Positions 24,001 through 32,541 of a stretch of 64,000 bases of DNA are shown in pieces; the stretch's first letter is position 1; each line of letters starts with the position of its first letter. The stretch comes from Rebecca billardiae RCC1528. Taxonomy: Eukaryota; Haptophyta. The stretch is from NCBI GenBank assembly GCA_965240325.2, contig OZ251230.1, positions 2,480,001 to 2,544,000 on the forward strand. The letters are read 5' to 3'. The notes under the pieces were generated by a model. That model made no database searches and had not been told where the DNA came from. It worked only from the letters and a program-made list of their open reading frames with translations. A program made the position numbers and the translations under genes.

Positions 24001-25887
24001 ACCGCGCACGTGTGGTCGTACCCGCACGCGAAAAGCGAGACAGTCCGGCCGGTGCCCAGCCGGACTGGGAGGAGCGCGTCGCCCATCTCGCCCGCGCTCC
24101 CGCCGCGCGTCAAGCCGTCGCCCGCCCCGTTCTCGCCGCTCGCGCCGTCGCCCCAGCTGCGCGCGCGGTGAGCCACAGGAGCGGGACGCGGGCAGGCGGG
24201 CGGGCGGTCGGGCGGGCGGGCCTGTCAGCCAGGCGCACACGGGCGCTCCAGCAGGCCATGCCGGAGCAGGCGCTCGGGGGCTTGCGGGCGCGTGCAGCGA
24301 GGCCCGCGTCTGCCTCCGCCCGTGGCGGGCAGCGCGGTGGGGAGGCAGTACATCGGCCGAGCGCGTGTCGCGCGGCTTGCAGCGCACCATTTGATCTCCC
24401 CGCTTGTGAGCAGCGCGCACGAGTGGTCGCTGCCTACCGACAGCGCCGACGGGACGAGGCCGGCGCCCAAGCCGCCGTCGAGCGCGGTCGGAGACGTCTG
24501 GGCAGTTGTGCTCCCGGTGCCGAGACGGCCGTTCCCGCCCTGCCCCCAGCACTTGACTGAGTCGTCGGCCAGCCGCAGGCAGGTGTGGACGTCCCCAACC
24601 GCAACCTCGACCGCGCTGCCGCCCACGACGACGTACGGCAGGTTTGTCCCCATCGTGCTCGCCACATCGCCCTTGTTGGTGGTCGTGCCGTCGCCCAGCT
24701 GCCCGGCGTTGTTCCGGCCCCAGCTGCGCACGCACGCGCGCCGCACGCGTGCCGCGTGGGCCGGGGCGGCGACTCCGCTCGGCTCGGCTCCGAGGCGACG
24801 GGCGCGGAGGGGCGGCGCCGCGGCGTGCGCTGGCGCGCACCACTTGAGGAGGGCGTCCGTGAAGACGACGCAGCCATGGAAGCCGATGTGAACACTCCAC
24901 TGGCTGATGGCTGTGGCTGTGCCGAGGTCAATGTGGCCGCCTGGTGCCCAGAGGTCTGAAGTGGACTCGTACCCGAGCATGCCGTAGTCACCGCGGCCCC
25001 AGCACTGGATCCCCGTGACGCTCGAGATCGTCGAGCGCACGCACGTGTAGTAGTACCCACACCGCACCTCGTGCACGGTCGCGCCTGCTCCAAAGTCGAT
25101 CGCTGGCAGGGTGTCGCCCATCGCGCGGCCAACGCCGTCCCCGGCGTTCACCGTGTCGCCTGTGCCGAGCTGGCCCTGCGCGTTCGTGCCCCAGCTGCGG
25201 CGCGAGCGGCGAGAGCGGAGCACGCGGGCGCGCGGGCGCGTGGGGCGGGCGCGGACCGGGGGTGCGAGCGCGTCAGATGCGTGCCGGGAGCGAGAGCCCG
25301 TGCGGCGGTCGCAGGCAGGCGGCAGGGCGCAGGCGCTCGCCAGCCAGGGGCACGCGGGGCTCGCAGCGTGGCGGCTCACGCCTCGCCGCGCACCATCTGA
25401 CGGTCGAGTCCGACAGCAGCGCGCACGAGTGCTGCCAGCTCGCGGAGACGCTCGTCGCCGTGGTCCCGCTCGGCAGTTGGATGAACGGCAGGCTGAGACC
25501 AAGCTCGCCCGCATTGTCGCCGCGGTGGGCGGTGTCGTCGTAGCCAAGGCGACCGCCGCCGCCGCCGAAGCTGCGGTGGGCGATGCGCGAGCGCGGGCGC
25601 GCGCCGCGTCGGCTCGGCGCGGGCCACCCCTCGCGCGTACGAGGGGTGGGGCGGCGCGGCGCGTGCGCGCAACCGGTCGCCGAGTGGGCGGGCGGGATCA
25701 CGCGGGCGGGCGAGCGAGTGGTTCGCGGGGCGCACCACTTGATCTGGCCAACGGCGTAGAGCAGGCACGTGTGAACCCTGCCGATTGTGATGGCTGTTGG
25801 CGTGCCAGCGCCGCCTATGCTCACCAGCGCGCCCGGGTGCAGCCCTGGGACGACGAGGGCGAGCACGAGGGCGAGCCCGATGGCCAT
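1..25887 (-). CDS. Giant RCC1-like / Ser-Pro3 rod / IPT-REJ-GPS polycystin-type receptor (3' end off window)
   Basis: Six exons: 25887-25736, 25570-25394, 25194-24841, 24723-24388, 24156-23977 and 23832 to the window edge. All five junctions are phase 2 and the exon lengths agree with this. The product begins MAIGLALVLALVV, a probable signal peptide or anchor. It then carries about seven RCC1-like repeats, a Ser-Pro-Pro-Pro array (about 23,785-6,460), three IPT/TIG-like domains, a REJ region, a GPS motif, one transmembrane helix, an acidic loop and two more candidate helices. Apart from the shift at 22,125-22,129 I found no stop in this frame down to base 1. REJ-GPS-helix order is that of polycystin-1 relatives: cell-surface proteins with a self-cleaved ectodomain, often ciliary or mechanosensory. 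The RCC1-like head and the rod length are not part of any architecture I know. I infer a huge extracellular tether; ligand and channel activity are unknown, and the C-terminal channel helices would lie outside the window. No PLAT domain is seen after the first helix. Confidence 0.88.
593..1909 (-). other. Transmembrane helices and acidic cytoplasmic loop of the giant receptor
   Basis: Helix 1 lies at about 1,909-1,853 (VYLLVALNGCLLLLAAIY, then D-R-R-x-L-W-K-H-R-R, a positive stop-transfer flank). A low-complexity loop follows, with six Glu, then nine Glu, and an Ala/Glu run (about 1,100-1,560). Candidate helices 2 (793-737, SLCSTLFVQLAVAVGLFS) and 3 (655-602, AAVGVIALAGALVLLGA) come next. The spacing resembles the polycystin-1 loop after the first helix, but without a recognisable PLAT domain. 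The frame remains open to base 1 with an Ala/Arg-rich tail, so the end of the protein is not in the window. Confidence 0.7.
2072..2236 (-). other. GPS autoproteolysis motif
   Basis: The motif reads C-R-F-W-E, then G-G-W-S-A-D-G-C, a loop, and C-A-C-D-H-L-T-D-F-A-G-V-M. The four Cys, two Trp and the H-L-T tripeptide are all present. In the family, cleavage is between Leu (2095-2093) and Thr (2092-2090). The fragments would stay associated, with the N-terminal RCC1/rod/IPT/REJ part held on a short membrane-bound stub. All catalytic features are intact, so self-cleavage is expected. Confidence 0.92.
3350..5095 (-). other. PKD/REJ region of the giant receptor
   Basis: The region begins with a PKD-like strand set (C-x-N-E-T-V-x-L, then S-F-E-W near 5,010-5,090) and continues with repeated beta-sandwich patterns, such as L-x-F-x-W and Y-x-F-E-L-T-V. 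It then shows the hallmark NRPPFGG…P-x-x-G-x-A-L-L-T-x-F…GWVDDADDLPLRYAF (about 3,560-3,710). That block is diagnostic for REJ (receptor for egg jelly) modules of polycystin-1 and sperm receptors. It is followed by S/T- and P-rich linker and a helical segment leading to the GPS. Confidence 0.85.
5530..6460 (-). other. Three IPT/TIG-like domains of the giant receptor
   Basis: After the proline array the frame reads VESVTPRGAPLGAAGALLTL, then about 100 residues later LDPPAGPVRGGTVVTLSGAG followed by F, then YSCSPNSGLAGVAVIVGGAG followed by F. The pattern (hydrophobic-x-P-x-x-G-x-x-G-G-T-x-V-T-hydrophobic-x-G-x-G/N-F) is the IPT/TIG immunoglobulin-like fold of cell-surface receptors. Repeated Cys residues suggest disulfides. 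The next about 400 bp (to about 5,100) hold a Cys-rich beta-type segment that I cannot assign with certainty. Confidence 0.75.
6690..7745 (-). repeat. Duplicated block of about 180 bp at the 3' edge of the SPPP array
   Basis: The stretch at about 6,690-6,885 recurs nearly unchanged at about 7,558-7,745 (offset about 870 bp). It includes a recognisable run with gagcgtggggccgaggtggg. Both copies stay in the gene frame. A tandem duplication of about 0.87 kb is the simplest explanation. Confidence 0.7.
14509..19490 (-). repeat. Higher-order repeat of about 0.83 kb, six copies, inside the SPPP array
   Basis: A recognisable block recurs with starts near 14,509, 15,341, 16,170, 16,996, 17,836 and 18,664. 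Spacings are about 826-840 bp, all close to multiples of 12 and of 3. Copies differ by scattered substitutions and small in-frame insertions (for example an added PPPS unit). This points to recent unequal exchange of large blocks rather than slippage of the 12-bp unit alone. Confidence 0.8.
20464..22170 (-). repeat. Second higher-order repeat family, period about 342 bp
   Basis: Blocks starting at 20,464, 20,806 and 21,148 are near identical, with a period of 342 bp (114 codons). Rearranged derivatives follow to about 22,170. The block includes the motif gaggtggggagggcggtgg, which is useful as a landmark. The copy at about 22,110-22,140 carries the frame-breaking extra G. Confidence 0.7.
23833..25735 (-). 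other. RCC1-like repeat exons 2-5 with five phase-2 introns
   Basis: Introns: 25735-25571 (165 bp), 25393-25195 (199), 24840-24724 (117), 24387-24157 (231) and 23976-23833 (144). Every donor reads GTGCG and every acceptor GCAG before CT. Each intron splits the Cys codon TG|C of the C-W-G (once C-F-G) motif that opens an RCC1 blade. Joined exons give repeats such as CWGRGDYGMLG, CWGQGGNGRLG and CWGDGASGENG, each followed by a D/H-x-C half. Exons 2 and 5 (177 and 180 bp) carry about one repeat each. Exons 3 and 4 (354 and 336 bp) carry two each, consistent with loss of an intron. Unspliced, every exon runs into non-repeat, Arg/Ala-rich translation, which supports the intron calls. Confidence 0.88.
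25736..25887 (-). other. Exon 1 of the giant gene: leader and first RCC1-like repeat half
   Basis: The ATG is at 25887-25885 in a reasonable context (gcgagcATGG). The first about 23 residues are hydrophobic and end near a Pro/Gly/Ala stretch, as in a signal peptide. They are followed by an RCC1-like half repeat ending in I-K-C. The donor is GTGCG immediately after base 25736. No further in-frame upstream ATG was chosen because the sequence upstream does not look coding. Confidence 0.75.
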
Positions 25888-26616
25888 GCTCGCAGGCTGC
25901 GGCTCGCAGCGCCTCGCGGCCCTCGAGGCTTCTTTCCCCTGTTGTAATCCAATACGGCGGCGGTATCATATGGGCAAGGACAGTGAGGACGGTGAGCCAA
26001 TTTCGACCACGAACCGACATCGTCATCGGCTTAATTGCTAAGAGGGGTTCATTAAACTTCATACTGGCAGTCTGACACCGGATGAGTACATGTATCGGGT
26101 TTGTGCCCCCATTGATTTGGATTACTTTCAACCCTCCAATGACCGCGGCGGTTGCGCGGGTTGTCGCAGATTCGCAGAGAATCGCGCGCAGAATCCCGCA
26201 CTCCTTACCCAGATATTGTGCAGATTGATCCATTCGAATACGAGGGTACTCACAATTGAGAGTGAGAGTCTGAGACGAACCGCGGCCCGCATCTTTTGAT
26301 GAGCAATTAGACTAAAGGGTCATTTCACTATAATTGTCAGGCAGCGCCATCGTGCGACGACGCCCACGGCCCACGTGCGCGAGCGCGTTGCGACATTCCC
26401 CGCGACGGGGTCGCCGTCCCCAGCCGCTCCGACGCGCTCTTGGGGTCCGCGCGGGCCCTCAGCACCCGCTAAGAACCCATCCTACTCGTCTGACGGCGCC
26501 GGCAGCCTCGCCGCGTTCAGAATGTTACAACAGATTGTGATTCGAGCCTGCCTGAGTGCACTGGCCGCGGCACTCGCATGACAGGTCCAGCGGCGCCCTG
26601 TGGGCACGCGAGCCAA
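25888..26616. other. Upstream region of the giant gene; no gene seen
   Basis: Composition drops to near balanced GC between about 25,940 and 26,330, an abrupt change from the coding region. This is presumably the promoter and 5' untranslated region of the minus-strand giant gene. I see no convincing TATA box or coding stretch. The short open frames here lack any family resemblance. Confidence 0.5.
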
Positions 26617-27710
26617 CGGATATCCCACTGCGATCCTATCCCATAGGATTCAATCCTATGGCATAGGATGGCCCCAGGGACGCCACTCAGCAGACGACAT
26701 TTTCTCATGTTGCCGAATGGTACGACTGCACCTAGGGGTCGGTAGCAGTGTCGCCACCATCCGCCAGAGCGAGCTTGTTGTGATTTTCGACCACCACCGC
26801 ATGTTTTGGGCTCCACGGATGGAGCGCGTGAAGCCGTCGCGGTCGTTGCCGCCTTGCGACTCCACGGTGGCAACGCCGACCAACATGTGGCACTTGTGAT
26901 GACACCCAGCTTGATGCTCACACATCGTGGTTCACTGTGTTCGACCGGAGCCGTACGAGGTTCAATCACAATGCGTTTTGGTCCTCGCCAAGCATGGCAT
27001 TGTACGTCGCGCCGGGGCTGCGCGCACAAGCCGCTGCGGGTCGCTCGCGTCGTCAGGTGGTTGCGATCGAGCATCGGCACGCATGTAGAGCAAGCCTCGG
27101 AGGTAGCCGGAACATCTTGCCATGTCGCGTGCGTGGATGGTATCGCACCTGTAGACACGCCATGCGTGTGCCGCAGTCGATTTACGCGACGCTCGACCCG
27201 CACGCTCTTGGATTCGTGGGCTAGTGGTCCACAAGGACGGCCGCCACCATCGTGGGAGGTCCGTGGCCGCACGCACGATGGCGGTTGCCCTCTCTTCGCC
27301 CCGCCCCAGAATGGTGTGCCACGGGCAGCAACGCGCCTGGCGGCGTGGGCGGCGGTGCGGGCGGCAGCGCGGGCATCCGGTGCGAGCACTCGCCTGCGCC
27401 GTCCGTGCCCAGGGTCGCCGCTCGGCTGCCAGGGGCGAGCAACTGACGCTGTCATGCCGATCCTATGTAGCCGTCCCTGGCGCGGATCCTATGGCATAGG
27501 ATCGCGCGCGCGCGCGCGGTCGCGCGCGCGCGCGCGCGACCGCCGTGGCAGTGGCGGCAGGCGGAGATGGTGTGTGTCGACAGCCGGTGGAGTTGTGTGT
27601 ACGATATAGCAACACCGATGATCGTATGCGCAGAACTGAGCCGCTGGCGCTCTGGTGAACTCATCCTATGCCATAGGATCAGAGTCCTATCTGTTGCAGT
27701 GGGATATCCG
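26617..27710. mobile_element. 1,094-bp TIR element with CCAA target duplication
   Basis: The ends are inverted: CGGATATCCCACTGC at 26617-26631 and its complement at 27696-27710. Each is followed inward by copies of the palindromic motif ATCCTATGGCATAGGAT or a variant (near 26,634, 26,652, 27,488 and 27,663). The bases flanking the element are CCAA on both sides (26613-26616 and 27711-27714), which fits a 4-bp target duplication. Open frames inside (up to about 310 codons on minus) show no transposase signature that I trust, so it looks non-autonomous or decayed. A (CG)n/(GC)n run lies at about 27,501-27,540. Confidence 0.72.
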
Positions 27711-28239
27711 CCAAGAGGCGCAGCGAGTCCAGTGCGGCTGCAGTACAGGCCGAGCGCGAGCGCCGAGTCCCAGCCGCGTGCGCGCCGGGCCGCTGGCGCC
27801 GGGCTCGCCCGCGGGGGAGAAGGCGCCGCTGCAGCGCTCCGCCTTATTCTGCCGCATCACGCGATCCGCCGGCAGGAAGACCTGACTTGCGCCCAGTTTT
27901 GACAAAAACGATGGATTTTCAACTCCGCGCGCTCTGGGCAACGACCTGACAGTTATAATGACTCGGCCCTTTATTAGAGTGATATCGATCCGCTATTCAG
28001 AATAATAATGTATGTACAGTGTACTATATTTAAGAGACGCACACAGCAGCCACACGGAATACAGCCGCTCCGCAGGTCTGCAGGCGAGCAGTACTGGTCT
28101 GCCATTCATATGGCAATGTTGGAGCGAGTCGTAGCAGCAACTTATTGCTTGGGCAAACGACAGTGGCGCCACCCGTTCACGGTTCAGGCGCCCGCTGTCG
28201 GGTCGGATCTGGGGGTTGGCCCGCGGCGCTCGCGGAAAC
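27711..28239. other. Intergenic stretch; nothing recognised
   Basis: It contains mixed GC-rich (27,720-27,870) and AT-richer (27,900-28,040) sequence. No coding signature, repeat or RNA gene was recognised. Confidence 0.5.
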
Positions 28240-29133
28240 ATTTCAATTGAAATCACCGCCTTCTAATGGCCCTGTAACGGCCGGCGGGTCGCTCTGCGAC
28301 ACCGCCAACAGAAACAACAGTGGAAACCCGGGGACTTTGTCCCCGCGCCCCTATCGCGGGCTCTGGCGCGCGAACGCTTTGTCACTACTGGATCCCCGAG
28401 GTGGAGAGCGGCGCTCCGTGCACCAACAAAGACATCCCCAGCCGCATGTTGCCACTCGACACCTCGTCTCGCCTCGCGCGGAGCCAACTTGTGGTGTGCG
28501 GGAGCCACCCGTAGCACACTGGGCCGTGTAGCGACGCGTGTGGCGGGTCAACAGTGCATCGCGAAGGCGTCGTACGCGCAATCCGTTGAGTACATACTCA
28601 TGTCTGTCCCATGGCACGTCATGCACCGCCTGTCGACACCTCGTCTCGCTTCGCGCGGAGCCAACTTGTGGTGTGCGGGAGCTACCCGAAGCACAGGCTG
28701 TGCTGCACGCGGCGCGTCGCGAGTCGGGAGTGCATCGGCGCACGCGGCGGCGCACGACGTGCCATGGGACAGACATGAGTATGTACTCAACGGATTGCGC
28801 GTGCGACGCCTTCGCGATGCACTGTTGACCCGCCACGCGCGTCGCTACACGGCCCAGTGTGCTACGGGTGGCTCCCGCACACCACAAGTTGGCTCCGCGC
28901 GAGGCGAGACGAGGTGTCGAGTGGCAACATGCGGCTGGGGATGTCTTTGTTGGTGCACGGAGCGCCGCTCTCCACCTCGGGGAGCCAGTAGTGACAAAGC
29001 GTTCGCGCGCCAGAGCCCGCGATAGGGGCGCGGGGACAAAGTCCCCGGGTTTCCACTGTCGTTTCCGCCGCACCCCTCGCCTAGCGAGGGGTGCTCGACC
29101 GTTACGGGAGATTAGATGCACCTGAATTGAAAT
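28240..29133. mobile_element. 894-bp foldback element with long near-identical inverted arms
   Basis: Arms 28311-28622 and 28754-29065 are near-perfect inverted copies; for example ggaaacccggggactttgtc on the left has its complement on the right. A weaker inverted match continues outward to ATTTCAATT at 28240 and AATTGAAAT ending 29133. The 130-bp centre itself holds another direct copy of part of the arm (28,633-28,695 matches 28,458-28,520). The matching short open frames on both strands of the two arms are a product of the inversion, not genes. No target duplication is obvious. Confidence 0.82.
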
Positions 29134-29395
29134 GGCTTATATTCGTCCGGCTGCGCGCCGGTAAAGTGGCCCTGCCAGTGGCGTGCGCGGCCTCGCCTCG
29201 CGTGCGCGCCAGTGAAGACGAAGGCTGGGCGACGGCGCGCGAGGCGGGTACGTCTGGTCGGTCGCACACTCGCACCTACTGACCCCTTCTGACGCCTCAT
29301 GGCTCGCCTCCGTACTGTAGCCTCTTCTGCGCCCCGGAGTAGTACGTACCGGGCCGTCCGGGGCCGGGCGCCGCTGACTCAGTTTACGCTATATG
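29134..29395. other. Flank of the LTR element; no gene seen
   Basis: Unremarkable sequence between the foldback element and the 5' LTR. Its last five bases (29391-29395, ATATG) are the target duplication of the retrotransposon. Confidence 0.6.
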
Positions 29396-29706
29396 TGTCA
29401 AAGGAATCGCCAATCTACAGTGATTTCCAATTTCCAATCCAACATTTTACTCGCAGTCACACAGTGGCGGCGCGACCGCTGCGGCGGCGCTCGCACAAAA
29501 TCCTCCAAAATCAACCTGAACCTCATCCTAAAATACAGCAGGACAGCATGGCTGGCGGCGGCATCTCGAAGTATTCCAGATGATTCTGAATGAACGCGGA
29601 AACATGAGCCGAGCACCACGAACTAGCTGTGCTCTCCACCGCAAACAAGAGCCGAAGCCGTCGACCGACCTCGCGACCGTCAAGCCTCGAGACGCGTTCC
29701 CTGACA
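29396..29706 (+). repeat. 5' long terminal repeat
   Basis: 311 bp, TGTCA…TGACA, appearing identical to 32542-32852. It contains the start codon of the Gag frame (29580), so translation begins inside the LTR-derived part of the transcript. Confidence 0.93.
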
Positions 29707-32276
29707 TGCTAGCACGGTGCTGGGAGAACTTGGGCAAGGATGGAGACGACGAGAACAGCGGCAAGGACGTGAACGGCCATCAGCCCGCCCCAGTTGCTCC
29801 CCTCATTGGGTTGAAGCCAGGCGTGGCAGAGCGCGCGGCAATGCCGCGCGGCTCATCGGCGATCGCGCGCAAGCGCACGCCAGACTACCTCGCCGCTGCC
29901 CTGAGGGGCATGCAGGCTGAGAAGAACCGGCAAGGCGAGAAGCTCACGCTTCTCCGCAAGCCCATCTCCAGCGCTTACGGGCCTGGCAACACCGCTGACC
30001 TGTACTCAGGCAGCCACGCGTCGAGTGCGATCGCACCGCGTGTTGACCGGATTCATGCCGAGTCAATCAAGGATCACCTTGAGGAGGAGGTTCGCGCACA
30101 GCGCGGTGAGGAGGAGCGTTGCCGCTCGCATCCCCCGCCATCGCGCCACTCCATCCGCACGCACGTCGTTGCGCAGGGGATCTCAACAACTACCGCCCGG
30201 GACTTGGCGCCCGCAAGCGCGGCTGAGCGCGAGGCCGAGTGCCCGCAGCTCAAGGAGTGCCTTGCTACCTCCGAGTCATCGAACGAGGTCACCAAGCGTT
30301 CCGGGGCAGATGCAGCGCTCGACGCTGCTGCCGCCGATGCCGCTTTGACCGTCGAGGCCCTCGAGCCTGCCGACGCTGCTCCGCGTGCTGGCCATCTGGC
30401 CGCCGCCTGTGACAGCGCAGGTCGTGACACCGCCGCAGCCAGTCTGCAGCCTCGCGCGCATGACACTGTGTCTGAGTCTGACCGATCGAACGAGGACATT
30501 AGCACCGATGAGTGCGACGCAAACGACCTGTATGGTCTGGCAGAGCAAACTATGCTCCAAGATGCTACGACACGTGACTCTGTCACAGCGAGCTCAAGCA
30601 TCAAGTCAGCGGCCGCATTTATTATTGATGCGCCTGACCCAAACAAATACGTTTACCCCAAAATTACCAGCCTCACGATGGCTTCCGAAGCCGAGCTGCT
30701 CGCCACGAGCGACACAAGCAGCCGCGAGATGACCGCCGCAGAGACGGCAGAGTCCTCGTCTGGCACGTATCGACTCGCGTCGAACGTAGGAAGCGCATGC
30801 GATGCAGGGGGGGCATCATACACCTGCTTGACGGCAAAGCCGCAGCAAAACCAAGTTGGCGAGCGCGACGCGCGTGCGCATGCATCAGCTGCGTCAGCCA
30901 TCACAACGCCACACTCTTGCAAGGAAGAGTATTCCGCCGAAGCTGCCGCGGATGCACATGCATCACCGCTGGACAGAACGAGCGTGAAGAAGCCCAAAGA
31001 AGGCACCACAGCCTCGACGAGGGTCACTCCTCGCTCGAAGGTAGAGCGCGAATCGCCACAGAGCGCGCGCGACACATCGACCAATGCACTTGAGTCGAAG
31101 AAACGTGACTGGATAGTCATCGAAGGAGGAGTCACAGACTCTAATCCAACCAAGAAGGAACGTGTGTTCATGGCACGCGAATCCTCGGCAGGAGTGGATA
31201 CACCCGCCACACACAAGCTGACACAGTCGGCTCTGAAATCCAAGCGCGCGGTACACAGCGCGATACGGGATGCACTCGCAGAAGTGAGCACCTACTACAA
31301 GGGCAAATCCTCAGATGTCACACCTGACATAATGGAGCCCAAGGATAGCAAGCTATCCGGCTTTCAACTCATTGCCAAAGACAAATGGGTGAAAGACGCA
31401 GCCAAAATCGATCCATACAAGGCTGACAACGCTGACGCCAACAAGATCGGATCGGTCTACGATCGATCTGCGGCAGCGATATTCAAGCAGCTGAAGGACT
31501 CTATCGAGCCTCAGTTATTCGCCTATCTGGAATCGAAGCTGCACATCAGCGATCCGACCAAGAACTACTTGGATCTGGCGCTGCTGCTACAGATATTTGA
31601 GCGCGAGCTCAAGATCACAACTATGTCCGAACTCAGGGATGAATTCCTGAAGTTATACCCGACAAAGGTGTCGCCCATTGGCGCATCGGACATTATCAAG
31701 AAATCCGTCGAGCAAGTCCGCTCATCTCGATATGGGAATCTGGACGATGCTACGATGTTGGTCTTCAAGCTGTATAACAGCATGCACGACCATCCCCAAG
31801 TCTACGAGTCAGTTATCTCGCACTTCGGAGCGCTCACGCCCGAGCAATGTGTGGATAACACTGACCAGATAATGGCCCAGATGGAAGATGCCTACAAACG
31901 GCACGGCTCAATGAAGCTACTCCATCAGAACAATACCAAGGGGAGAGAGACCGAAAATTATTCCAAGATACGCCAAAATGCTGATTATCAGCAAGGCACG
32001 CGGCGACGCGGTGACTTTGAGGGCGCCGAAGTCTTCGCCGCTCAGGCCCAAAAGGCTCCAGCCAATGGCGAGAGCGGGCCGAATATCTCGGACACCGGCA
32101 AACGGTGCACTCACTGTGGTCTCAAGAACCATACTGCCCAGCAGTGTTGGAATCTCCACCCAGAGCTACGCCCCAAGGCCAACAATTACAACAAAGGCAA
32201 AAACAAGGGAGCCAACAAATTTCCCAAGGAGCGTATCCATTTCCTGGATGTTCCTGCTCCGGATGCCTATGATTAA
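29580..32276 (+). CDS. Gag-like protein of the LTR retrotransposon (zinc knuckle)
   Basis: 898 codons from an ATG at 29580 inside the 5' LTR; another in-frame ATG is at 29604. The first about 560 residues are Ser/Thr/Ala-rich and disordered-looking. Residues of about 590-800 form a helical capsid-like region (for example YLESKLHISDPTKNYLDLAL and LVFKLYNSMHDHPQVYESVI). Near residue 840 there is a CCHC zinc knuckle, CTHCGLKNHTAQQC (C-x2-C-x4-H-x4-C), followed by a Lys/Asn-rich RNA-binding tail. It would coat element RNA and form particles, using enzymes supplied by another element. Codon use is less GC-extreme than in the host genes. The order capsid-knuckle is that of Ty1/copia and gypsy Gag proteins; I cannot decide which superfamily. 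Confidence 0.88.
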   Translation: MILNERGNMSRAPRTSCALHRKQEPKPSTDLATVKPRDAFPDMLARCWENLGKDGDDENSGKDVNGHQPAPVAPLIGLKPGVAERAAMPRGSSAIARKRTPDYLAAALRGMQAEKNRQGEKLTLLRKPISSAYGPGNTADLYSGSHASSAIAPRVDRIHAESIKDHLEEEVRAQRGEEERCRSHPPPSRHSIRTHVVAQGISTTTARDLAPASAAEREAECPQLKECLATSESSNEVTKRSGADAALDAAAADAALTVEALEPADAAPRAGHLAAACDSAGRDTAAASLQPRAHDTVSESDRSNEDISTDECDANDLYGLAEQTMLQDATTRDSVTASSSIKSAAAFIIDAPDPNKYVYPKITSLTMASEAELLATSDTSSREMTAAETAESSSGTYRLASNVGSACDAGGASYTCLTAKPQQNQVGERDARAHASAASAITTPHSCKEEYSAEAAADAHASPLDRTSVKKPKEGTTASTRVTPRSKVERESPQSARDTSTNALESKKRDWIVIEGGVTDSNPTKKERVFMARESSAGVDTPATHKLTQSALKSKRAVHSAIRDALAEVSTYYKGKSSDVTPDIMEPKDSKLSGFQLIAKDKWVKDAAKIDPYKADNADANKIGSVYDRSAAAIFKQLKDSIEPQLFAYLESKLHISDPTKNYLDLALLLQIFERELKITTMSELRDEFLKLYPTKVSPIGASDIIKKSVEQVRSSRYGNLDDATMLVFKLYNSMHDHPQVYESVISHFGALTPEQCVDNTDQIMAQMEDAYKRHGSMKLLHQNNTKGRETENYSKIRQNADYQQGTRRRGDFEGAEVFAAQAQKAPANGESGPNISDTGKRCTHCGLKNHTAQQCWNLHPELRPKANNYNKGKNKGANKFPKERIHFLDVPAPDAYD

Positions 32277-32541
32277 ATATCAAGGCAGGGCATAGCCCAA
32301 TAACAAGGTCCAAGATCAAGGCCAAAGAGTGAACATATGGTGCAAATAAGCCCAGGACTGACTCGGGTTACCCAAAACCGTCACACGGAAGTCCCAGCAC
32401 ATGACCCGTATCCTGGCATTGGCAACCATTACTGACTCCAATTCACTCATGCACACAGATGCACAAACAATACCAAGCCCAAAATCACTCATAATCCAAG
32501 CTTAGTCCTCACAGACGAGCGCATATTGGATTGAGGGGGGG

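Noticed and set aside
26517-27609. Transposase gene inside the 1,094-bp TIR element
   Set aside because: Several overlapping frames exist on both strands, but none shows a DDE/DDD pattern or helix-turn-helix that I can defend.
28311-29065. Matching 64-codon open frames on both strands
   Set aside because: They are the same DNA in the two arms of the foldback element and have no independent support as genes.
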